64,000 nucleotides of DNA from CAZFHA01 sp964518595. GTDB lineage: Bacteria > Bacillota > Clostridia > Saccharofermentanales > Saccharofermentanaceae. The DNA is taken from the NCBI GenBank assembly GCA_964518595.1, contig CAZFHA010000005.1, forward strand, positions 62,001-126,000. The letters run 5' to 3'. Shown here piece after piece: positions 55,350 through 63,012 of this stretch (positions within the stretch are counted from its first letter, which is position 1; the number at the start of each line of letters is the position of its first letter). The notes below the pieces were generated by a model. The model had not been told where the DNA came from and made no database searches. It worked only from the letters and a program-made list of their open reading frames with translations. Both the position numbers and the translations under genes were made by a program.

Positions 55350-56819
55350 ATGAGTAAGTGTTTAGCAATTTACGATATCACTGGTATCCAGAGCTATATC
55401 TTTAAAACCCGTGAACTTCAAGACATTATTGGTGCCAGTCATTTGGTGCAAACGTTATTCGAAACATCAGATCAGGAAACAAATAAAATAAATAGAAAGT
55501 TAATATTCTCAGGTGGTGGGAATGCCATTTTATCATTTGAGACAGAGGGCGATTATAGGAAATTTAATGGATTATTCTCAAGGGAGTTACTTGAGAAATC
55601 TCCAGGTATTCAATTTGTTACTTGTTTTATTACGGAAGGTAGTGACTGGGGACGTAATCTTAGAAAGCTTTTCGATCTAGTCAATATAGTTAAACAGACA
55701 CAAATACAATTTTACGGATTCAACACATTACCCCCTATGATGCAAGCCAGTGACAATAAAGAGCAAGTTGTTGAACAATATGAAGAAGAGTGGTACTCAT
55801 ATACAACTTTAAAGAAAAAATTAAAAGGTAGAGATATCACAGCTATCACGGACACAACAAGTTTTGATTATATTGGTAAGGCTTTCATTTCAGGAACTGA
55901 AAGAATGATGGCGGTTGTTCATATAGACGGTAATAATATGGGTGAGCTTTTACGACATGCCTGTAAGCTTATCTCAAGTGCTGATGAACTAAGTAACATT
56001 TCAAAAGAGATCAACCAAGCATTTGAAGATGCAGAAAAGGTAATGAAAGATTATATTAGTGAAATAGAATCAAAGATGTATGAACGGGATAACATAGCTT
56101 ATACTGACGGAAATCCTCATTACAGATTAATTTATCAAAGTGGAGATGACGTTACCTTCGTTTGTCATAGTAGTTATGCAATAACGGCAGTGTGCAAATT
56201 CTTTTCTTCTCTTTTTAGAAGAAAAGAGAAGAAAGATCTATTAATTAAAAAAATATCGGCTTGTGCAGGCATTGCTTTTATAAAACCACATTACCCCTTT
56301 GATAAAGCAGTCGAAATTGCAATGGAGGGTTGCAAGAATGCTAAAACTGCCGCTAAATCGTCGAATAAAGAGCTTGATATTGGATTTTGGTTAGATTATC
56401 AACTAATTAAGGGAACAGATTTATCATACACAGTTACAGAGAATAGCCGGTATCATGTGCCTTACTATGTTGGTGGTTTAGATAACATACATATGGAATC
56501 TAATATAGGCGTTTTGGCTACACTTTTGGTTAAAGTACAAAAATCAAAGAACAACAATAGCACGGAAATTCCTCGCAAAAAGCTGAAGTCAATATGGGAA
56601 GCTTTTTTGCTTGGTAATCAGGCATATGAAATTGCAATTATGGAATCTATGGGCTACAGCTTTGCTTCAAGTTACTTCCTTTATAGGAAGCGCAGTGGAG
56701 CAACTTTTACTTTAGACAAGGCAGGTCGCTTACAAATAGGAGGAAAAAGGTGTGCAATCTACGATGCACTTGAATTAATGGATGTCCATACCGAAACTAT
56801 AGAAGATTTTTTTATTTAG
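55350..56819 (+). CDS. cas10: Small Cas10 without HD domain
   Basis: 489 residues from the ATG at 55350 (GGAGG upstream). The chain begins directly with the first palm-like domain (DITGIQSYIFKTRELQDIIGAS). The second palm has VHIDGNNMGE near residue 193 and SGDD at about 264-267, the variant of the GGDD cyclase motif with both Asp kept. A helical C-terminal domain follows. Typical Cas10 proteins have 700-1000 residues with an N-terminal HD nuclease; here none is encoded and there is no room for one upstream. The SGDD palm and the CARF neighbour suggest cyclic oligoadenylate signalling. Confidence 0.87.
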   Translation: MSKCLAIYDITGIQSYIFKTRELQDIIGASHLVQTLFETSDQETNKINRKLIFSGGGNAILSFETEGDYRKFNGLFSRELLEKSPGIQFVTCFITEGSDWGRNLRKLFDLVNIVKQTQIQFYGFNTLPPMMQASDNKEQVVEQYEEEWYSYTTLKKKLKGRDITAITDTTSFDYIGKAFISGTERMMAVVHIDGNNMGELLRHACKLISSADELSNISKEINQAFEDAEKVMKDYISEIESKMYERDNIAYTDGNPHYRLIYQSGDDVTFVCHSSYAITAVCKFFSSLFRRKEKKDLLIKKISACAGIAFIKPHYPFDKAVEIAMEGCKNAKTAAKSSNKELDIGFWLDYQLIKGTDLSYTVTENSRYHVPYYVGGLDNIHMESNIGVLATLLVKVQKSKNNNSTEIPRKKLKSIWEAFLLGNQAYEIAIMESMGYSFASSYFLYRKRSGATFTLDKAGRLQIGGKRCAIYDALELMDVHTETIEDFFI

Positions 56820-56833
56820 GGAGGTGATGTACT

Positions 56834-59008
56834 GTGAATGGCTATATTAAAATGACACTATTATCTGATACATGTGTAGCAACTGGTTTTAGTATCTCTG
56901 GAATAGTTGACGAGGAGATTTCGCGAGATGATTTTGGAATACCATTTATCCCAGCCAAGAGAATTTTTGGAATTATGCGTCAACAGGCTATGGATTTATC
57001 TGGATTTACAGATCAATCTAATGATCGGATGATTAACAGAATTTTTGGTGCTGCTGGTATGGAAGAGGGTGCTTTGCTAACGCTAAGGAATGGTTATTTA
57101 GAAGCTTATGATAACTTAAAACATCGCTTAAATTGGGAGCTAGAGCAGGGAGATAAGCTTTCAAAGGATATACTATCTCCCTGGCAAATAACCAATTACT
57201 TTTGTAGCATTCGTTCTCAGACTGCTCTCGAATGTGGTATAGCAAAAGATAATTCTTTGAGAACAATTCAAGCCATAAGAAGGGGCAACATTTTCTTTTT
57301 TCCACTTCGACTAGATAACAGTAGTGATGTAGAAAAACAGTTTGTTAAAGATGTTATATCTTGCGTGCGTCATATAGGCTCAAGCCGTAATAGAGGTTTA
57401 GGGTATGTGCAATGTGAGTGGATAGAAGATGATGGTCTAGCTACTGAATCTACTGATAATATTGGCTCATCTAAATCTTTGAAGTTTTGCATTACTTTGG
57501 AGGCGGATACAGTATTAGGAGGCGATTATATTCCAGCATCAGCAATCCTAGGTATATGTGCGAGCAAATATATAAAGCAAAATCTATCAAGTTCAGCATT
57601 CGCTCATGAAGATCAGGGATTCCGCGAACTTTTTCTTGATGGTGAACTTAAGATAAGTAATGCTTATCCAACCGAAGATGGATGTTCAGTAATTCCTGTA
57701 CCTGACTGTTTCAAAAAATGTAAGGATGAAAACGATTCAAGGCTTTTTAATTTATTGCAGATCGATCAGACAGTTGAGGAGCGAAAATTTGTTTCTCCAA
57801 AGTATAAATATATTAGTCACTCGGATAAAAATATTCGTTATCATATACCACAGCAAAAACTTGCTTTTCACCATCGGCGTGGTAGTAATCCTGCGGCAGG
57901 TAGTACTAATACTGATGACGGTCAATTTTTTGAGTATGATAGCATTGTTGCGGGTACGAAGTTTATAGGTGAAATGCATTTGGATTCCAAAAGTAAGCAC
58001 AATTTAGCAGATATAAAGAAGTTACTAGATAATCAATTTGCTTCGTTAGGTAAATCAAAAAAAACTCAATATGGAGATTGTAGATTTACCATAAGTGATG
58101 CTAAAGTGACTGATTCAGATTCAGATTATGAGTATGATTTGGATGATGGACAGATTAGTTTGTTATTGACTTCTGACTTAATTAATTTAAATCAATATGG
58201 TGAACCATCTTTATCTATAAGTGATTTAGAGGGATTACTCAGAGGCTTGCTTGAAGATGATTTTCTTCAAATAGATAAAGAGCATTCCTATTTTACACGA
58301 TCTCAATATGGTAGCTTTAATGCTAAGCACAGGATGCCAACCGCTGTCTTATCTTGTTTTGGAAAGGGGTCCGTGGTTACAATAAAATCAGACAAATGTG
58401 ATGCTATTGCACGCTCTGTATCTCATCTATTTTTTGGTGAAATGACAAACGTGGGCTATGGGCGATTAATTGTGTTACCAAAGCAAGAAGATAGAATCTT
58501 TGCCGTGTATCAGAGTAAAAAATTCTGTGAGTTAGCAAAGGTGGAAAGTCCAACATTTGATACACTTTTTTTACAACTCCAAAAACAGTTTTATCTAAAA
58601 CGTGGACTTACAAAGTTATATACAGATACGTTAACTGGACTTTGGGGAAATGTTGATAAGGTCTTAAATAATTCTGTTGTTAAAAGTCCTTTATTTTATT
58701 TATATGATCAGTGTTTAACAATTAAAACAATTTATGAGCTTCATACTGTTATAACTTGTAAAATGGATAATGGATCAACATCAGCTAAGGCATTCTATAA
58801 TGATTTATATGAAGCTTTAGGCTTTGAACTTCTCGAGAATAAACAGAGCTTGAAGTATAAAAGGTATCCTTCGTGGGATAGTCTAATTGAAGGTAACTTA
58901 GGATGCATCTTCGAAGAGGTTCTGGATAAGGATGAGATGTATATTGCTGTAATCATGACATTGTGTCAAAAGGCAATTTTTAAAAGGAGGAGAAATGAGA
59001 ATGAATAA
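56834..59008 (+). CDS. csx10: Csx10-like Cas7-Cas5 fusion, with possible Cas11-like C-terminus
   Basis: 724 residues with a GTG start and GGGAGGTGA upstream. The N-terminal RAMP domain has the Csx10/Cas7 signature DDFGIPFIPAKRIFGIMR near residue 35 and the glycine-rich SSRNRGLGYVQ near 185. A second RAMP unit follows (residues about 210-430), with AFHHRRGSNPAAG and FEYDSIVAGTKFIGEM typical of the Cas5-like half. The C-terminal 160 residues or so are mostly helical and could be a fused small subunit (Cas11). Csx10 is the marker of type III-D, usually shorter. The length and order match the Cas7-Cas5-Cas11 protein of type III-Dv. Confidence 0.8.
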   Translation: MNGYIKMTLLSDTCVATGFSISGIVDEEISRDDFGIPFIPAKRIFGIMRQQAMDLSGFTDQSNDRMINRIFGAAGMEEGALLTLRNGYLEAYDNLKHRLNWELEQGDKLSKDILSPWQITNYFCSIRSQTALECGIAKDNSLRTIQAIRRGNIFFFPLRLDNSSDVEKQFVKDVISCVRHIGSSRNRGLGYVQCEWIEDDGLATESTDNIGSSKSLKFCITLEADTVLGGDYIPASAILGICASKYIKQNLSSSAFAHEDQGFRELFLDGELKISNAYPTEDGCSVIPVPDCFKKCKDENDSRLFNLLQIDQTVEERKFVSPKYKYISHSDKNIRYHIPQQKLAFHHRRGSNPAAGSTNTDDGQFFEYDSIVAGTKFIGEMHLDSKSKHNLADIKKLLDNQFASLGKSKKTQYGDCRFTISDAKVTDSDSDYEYDLDDGQISLLLTSDLINLNQYGEPSLSISDLEGLLRGLLEDDFLQIDKEHSYFTRSQYGSFNAKHRMPTAVLSCFGKGSVVTIKSDKCDAIARSVSHLFFGEMTNVGYGRLIVLPKQEDRIFAVYQSKKFCELAKVESPTFDTLFLQLQKQFYLKRGLTKLYTDTLTGLWGNVDKVLNNSVVKSPLFYLYDQCLTIKTIYELHTVITCKMDNGSTSAKAFYNDLYEALGFELLENKQSLKYKRYPSWDSLIEGNLGCIFEEVLDKDEMYIAVIMTLCQKAIFKRRRNENE

Positions 59009-60275
59009 GAGTAATTTCATCGTGAAAAAAGTCTATATTAAAGGATTACTAAAAGCTTGTTCATCTTTTCTAATAAGTACTAGTGATCAGGTATATGATT
59101 TAGCTCCATTAAAAGATGCTGAAGGAAGACCATTTATTCCTGGAAGTAGCATTGCAGGAGTCCTACGGGATTTATTTGAGGATCCAATAGAATTTTTTGG
59201 TCATATAAATGATACTGAAAAAGAAACCAGACAAAGCTCATTGATTACCTATGATTGTTTTTTGTCTGATGAATCAATATGGAAATCAAGTGTTCGTGAC
59301 AATATAAAACTAAAATCCAATGAGAAGATAGTCGAGAGCGGTAAGTTAGCCCAATATGAAGTGGTTGAATCAGGTTGTATTTTTGATTTTATGCTTGAAC
59401 TAACAATTAGACAAAATGATAACGAAAAAGTGATGCTTAGCTATCTCAATGGAATAATTTCATCTCTCAAAGCTGGCATCAGAATAGGTTCTAAAACGAG
59501 ACGAGGATTAGGTCTATTTAAGTTGAGTAGTATTGAAATCAAATTTATTGCTGGTGAAAATGCTTATGAAGAGTATGTCAATTTTAACTGGAAGACATCT
59601 AAGTTTATTAAGTATGAGGACTGGGTGGTTGAAGAACCTAATAGTCTAGTAAAGAAACATACCTGTGAGAATTTAACGCTTCCAGTTATTTGTCAAGGTA
59701 CGTTGATAATTCGTACATATGATGATTCTTTGGAAACAGACTTTGAAATGGTAAAAACAAATGGTATTCCCACAATTCCGGCTTCCTCCTGGAATGGATT
59801 CTTTAGGAGCCAGGCGAGGCGCATATTGTGTGATTTAGGTATTGTAGAGAAAAACTGCGATCCATTGCTTAGGGAAATATTTGGGGCTGATTTAAACGAT
59901 GATAGCAAAAAAGCCTCTAATATTACTTTCTTGGACTCTATACTAAACGTTTCTGATAAGAATAAAAATTGGATGCAAACAAATGTTAAAATTGATCGAT
60001 TTACTCAAGGGGCTTGTGATGGTGCACTTTACACTTCACGTCCAGCTGCTAATTTTCAGACTGATCTCAGTCTAAGTTTGAAGAATCCTAAACTATGGAT
60101 GTGGGACTTAATTCGTTTGATTATATTGGATATCAATGATGGGTATGCTGCTCTAGGAGGACAGACGAGCATTGGACGTGGGATTTTACAAATTGATTTG
60201 TCTAAAGCTAAGCTTCAGGGGAGTTCGAATTACGAGCAACTTAGTGCAAAAATTGCAGAAATGGTAGGTGCCTAA
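58995..60275 (+). CDS. Two-domain Cas7 (Cas7-2x), type III RAMP protein
   Basis: 426 residues; AGGAGG lies before both ATGs at 58995 and 59001. Domain one (residues 1 to about 190) has GRPFIPGSSIAGVLRDLF, an Asp in SVRDNIKL and the glycine loop GSKTRRGLGLF. Domain two (about 230-415) repeats the plan: GIPTIPASSWNGFFRSQARR, an Asp in VKIDRFTQGACDGALY, and GGQTSIGRGILQ. Both are Csm3/Cmr4-like backbone units, and both keep the Asp used for target RNA cleavage. Such tandem Cas7 fusion is characteristic of III-Dv. The gene overlaps the one before by 14 bases. Confidence 0.82.
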   Translation: MRMNKSNFIVKKVYIKGLLKACSSFLISTSDQVYDLAPLKDAEGRPFIPGSSIAGVLRDLFEDPIEFFGHINDTEKETRQSSLITYDCFLSDESIWKSSVRDNIKLKSNEKIVESGKLAQYEVVESGCIFDFMLELTIRQNDNEKVMLSYLNGIISSLKAGIRIGSKTRRGLGLFKLSSIEIKFIAGENAYEEYVNFNWKTSKFIKYEDWVVEEPNSLVKKHTCENLTLPVICQGTLIIRTYDDSLETDFEMVKTNGIPTIPASSWNGFFRSQARRILCDLGIVEKNCDPLLREIFGADLNDDSKKASNITFLDSILNVSDKNKNWMQTNVKIDRFTQGACDGALYTSRPAANFQTDLSLSLKNPKLWMWDLIRLIILDINDGYAALGGQTSIGRGILQIDLSKAKLQGSSNYEQLSAKIAEMVGA

Positions 60276-60276
60276 T

Positions 60277-60888
60277 ATGCATAACAAAGATAAGGGATAT
60301 AATTTTCCCAAATTAGTAGCTGTTTCTCCTAGGGAGTGCACAGCGGTTAAGTTTGATATAGGTATGATTTCTGATATAGCTAAACCATTTGAAGATTGCT
60401 TTGTTTACTGGCAGTCTGCAGAGATTGTTGATTTTGGTTATTACAAAAATGGGAATATCATTTTGAATCAATATACCCCTAATTATGAATTGCTTCAAGA
60501 GTTAAGAATTTTTAACCAAAGTGGGGAACTACGTGTCTGGAAGCATTCAGGAAAACTAAGATACCGCATTCGCAAAGATGGAATAATTGAAAATAAAAAT
60601 CTTGCAGAAAAGAATTGCCTTATACAAAAAGTTAGGCTTTGGGGTACATCAGCAAGGCAAGAGGATAATTTTATGGTAGTAACAGAAGAGCGCGGATCAC
60701 GACTATCTTTCCCTGTAAACATGGGAGCGAATCATGAGGGTAGTGAGATAAGTATTTTTTTAGAAGAGTATCGCTATATTAAAGAGGATGAGAATGGTTG
60801 TATTTATTTTTATGATAGACGATTTTCACGTCTCTTTGTGAAATCAGGTTCCGACTATATTGAAATGGAGGTAATGCTGAATGACTAA
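60277..60888 (+). CDS. csx19: Csx19-like type III-D protein
   Basis: 203 residues from the ATG at 60277 (GGTAGGTG upstream). The pattern LLQELRIFNQSGELRVWKHSG near residue 70, followed by KVRLWGTSARQEDNFMVVTEERG near 118 in sense and a proline-containing strand, matches the Csx19 family (TIGR03984) of III-D loci. In III-Dv it is a structural subunit of the effector complex. Its stop overlaps the next gene by 8 bases. Confidence 0.7.
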   Translation: MHNKDKGYNFPKLVAVSPRECTAVKFDIGMISDIAKPFEDCFVYWQSAEIVDFGYYKNGNIILNQYTPNYELLQELRIFNQSGELRVWKHSGKLRYRIRKDGIIENKNLAEKNCLIQKVRLWGTSARQEDNFMVVTEERGSRLSFPVNMGANHEGSEISIFLEEYRYIKEDENGCIYFYDRRFSRLFVKSGSDYIEMEVMLND

Positions 60889-62803
60889 GTTTATTAATCC
60901 CTATGCTTTTGTAAATCTACCAACTGAGTGCAACCGTAGTGGGTCAAAGAATAAAGGAAATCTGTCAGGTAAGATAGAGTGTTTATTATATCCTCGCACA
61001 CACATGTTTATTCCCAATACAACAAATGACTCAGTCTTTGGGGAAAAAGGTAGTTATGATTTTTTTTCCTATAGTAATTTAGCAAATAAAAGCAATCCTC
61101 CACCAACAGAACCAGTTATTCCGGGTTCGAGCTTGCGAGGCGAAATTCGGGCACTTTATGAAGCTCTTACAAATTCCTGCCTAAGCAACATTGATAACCA
61201 GTCTGTTTTGAGCAAAAGGCTTTCTATTCCAGGAGCTATGGGGATAATAAAAAAGGAAAATAATGTTTATACACTATACCAAGCTCAAAAATACATGGCT
61301 TGTTATAGTAGTTGTAACAAGGATAGTACCGTTAAACGTTTTAATGGCGCACCGTGTGGAAAATACTTTAAAACAGATAAACTTAAGGAGGGACAAAAAG
61401 TCTTTTTTAAATCAAGTGGGAAAAAATACGGAGGCAATAACTATATGCCTGTCACGGTTGATGAAATAAGTTTAAGCAAAAAAGATGGATTTAAAGAAGG
61501 CTATATTCTGATAGGTGCACCGTTTAAAGCTGGCAAGAGACAAAAACATCACTTCACAATTGCTTGCATGGAAAGTGATTCTAAAGGAAGAGCTATTAAT
61601 TCAAATGAACTAAATAATCTTGAAACTGTTTTGGACATCTACAAAAAAAATAATGAAAAAGAAGACGAAAAATACCTTAGCTACAGTGTAAATCTTGAGA
61701 TTCTCAAAAACAATAAATCTGGTGAAATTCCTGTGTTTTATAAACTCGTGGGTGAAAAATTATACTTGTCTCCTGCCTGTATTTCTAGGGAAGTGTATTA
61801 CAATACATTGAGGAATCTATTAGAGAAAGGTAATTACAATCCCTGTCATTCTAAAGATCAGGTATGCCCGGCTTGTAACTTGTTTGGATTTGTGTCTTCT
61901 GGGAAAAAAATTACTGAAACAATGGCTGGCAGATTAAGATTTTCCGACGCCAAAATTATGTATGCTGGCAATATTGAAAGACTTTTCGAAAACCCCAAAC
62001 CCTTAAAGATACTAGGTTCCCCTAAACTATCAACTACTGAGTTTTACTTGCACACACCAAATTTTAATAATCGTGAGCAGTCTAAATTAAAAAAACATGG
62101 TGCCGAAATGTGGACTTATGATGCTGCTTTTGATCAGGAGAATGGTAATAGGATCAACACATTAAGTAAGTATACAGCTAGAATTAAAGGGAGAAAATTC
62201 TATTGGCAACATAAGGGGATGGCAGATCCTTTCAATAATAATCAAAGCACTTTAAATGAAAATATGAGCTACACTGCAAGGCTATTAAAGCCATGTGTAA
62301 TACCTGATGAAAAGAATAAGAGTTCAAACCTAGACTATCATTTTAGGTTTGAAATATTCTTTGACATGCTCACCAAGGAGGAATTAGACAAGCTCATTGC
62401 AACACTTCACTTAGGTGGAAATGGATATCACTCAATCGGTCATGGTAAACCCTTAGGAATGGGAAGCTCCAAAATTGAGGTTTGTAAGGTAGTATTAAGA
62501 AATTTACGTCTTGAAGGTGGACGAATCATAAGAGATACAGACAAGCCATATACATTTGAAATTAAACCATTAAAAGAGATTTTTGCTGATCACCCTGATT
62601 CTATAAGTCAAATTGAAAAGTTAGTAGAAATACATGACTTTTCATTCAAAATTAAATATCCAGAATTGGCGACGTGGTTTCAAAAAAATCGCGGTAAAAA
62701 TAAACCTGTTATAGATGAGGTTTTGAAAGATATTCCTTTGGGTATAGTATCAGATGAAGAACTAGAGAAAGTAGTTTCTTTGAATAGTGAGAAAATAGTT
62801 TAA
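60881..62803 (+). CDS. RAMP protein of TIGR03986 type (Cas7 with large insertion)
   Basis: 640 residues. It opens with NPYAFVNL, then GNLSGKIECLLYPRTHMFIP and PVIPGSSLRGEIRALYEALTNSC near residue 83, the TIGR03986 signature. A long central insertion (about residues 115-300) is followed by a Cys cluster CHSKDQVCPACNLFGF near 325 that could bind zinc, and a glycine loop GGNGYHSIGHGKPLGMGS near 515 closing the Cas7 fold. It corresponds to the Cas7-insertion subunit of III-Dv. It is the last gene of the operon, 209 bases before the first repeat. Confidence 0.8.
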   Translation: MTKFINPYAFVNLPTECNRSGSKNKGNLSGKIECLLYPRTHMFIPNTTNDSVFGEKGSYDFFSYSNLANKSNPPPTEPVIPGSSLRGEIRALYEALTNSCLSNIDNQSVLSKRLSIPGAMGIIKKENNVYTLYQAQKYMACYSSCNKDSTVKRFNGAPCGKYFKTDKLKEGQKVFFKSSGKKYGGNNYMPVTVDEISLSKKDGFKEGYILIGAPFKAGKRQKHHFTIACMESDSKGRAINSNELNNLETVLDIYKKNNEKEDEKYLSYSVNLEILKNNKSGEIPVFYKLVGEKLYLSPACISREVYYNTLRNLLEKGNYNPCHSKDQVCPACNLFGFVSSGKKITETMAGRLRFSDAKIMYAGNIERLFENPKPLKILGSPKLSTTEFYLHTPNFNNREQSKLKKHGAEMWTYDAAFDQENGNRINTLSKYTARIKGRKFYWQHKGMADPFNNNQSTLNENMSYTARLLKPCVIPDEKNKSSNLDYHFRFEIFFDMLTKEELDKLIATLHLGGNGYHSIGHGKPLGMGSSKIEVCKVVLRNLRLEGGRIIRDTDKPYTFEIKPLKEIFADHPDSISQIEKLVEIHDFSFKIKYPELATWFQKNRGKNKPVIDEVLKDIPLGIVSDEELEKVVSLNSEKIV

Positions 62804-63012
62804 AAAGATAAGAATAGCAAAGAAAAATATCTATAGTCTTGGGTGCGAACCTGAAGTGGTGGGCAAAACTCTGGAGGATTCGCACCAGATTTAATTAGGA
62901 AATGACCTCTATTTGATTCTGTGTAGAATTATTAGCTACAAAACGAAAGATTTTATTGTATATTTAGTAGTGTTTTGTGTTAAAGTATAGATAGTTTTTG
63001 TTTAACTTTGCT
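62804..63012 (+). promoter_or_regulatory. CRISPR leader with inverted repeat
   Basis: AT-rich leader before the first repeat. GGTGCGAA (62842-62849) and TTCGCACC (62879-62886) form an inverted repeat with 29 bases between. A similar GTGCGAAC/GTTCGCAC element occurs upstream of many type I-C arrays. AT-rich sequence (62950-63010) likely contains the array promoter. Confidence 0.65.
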
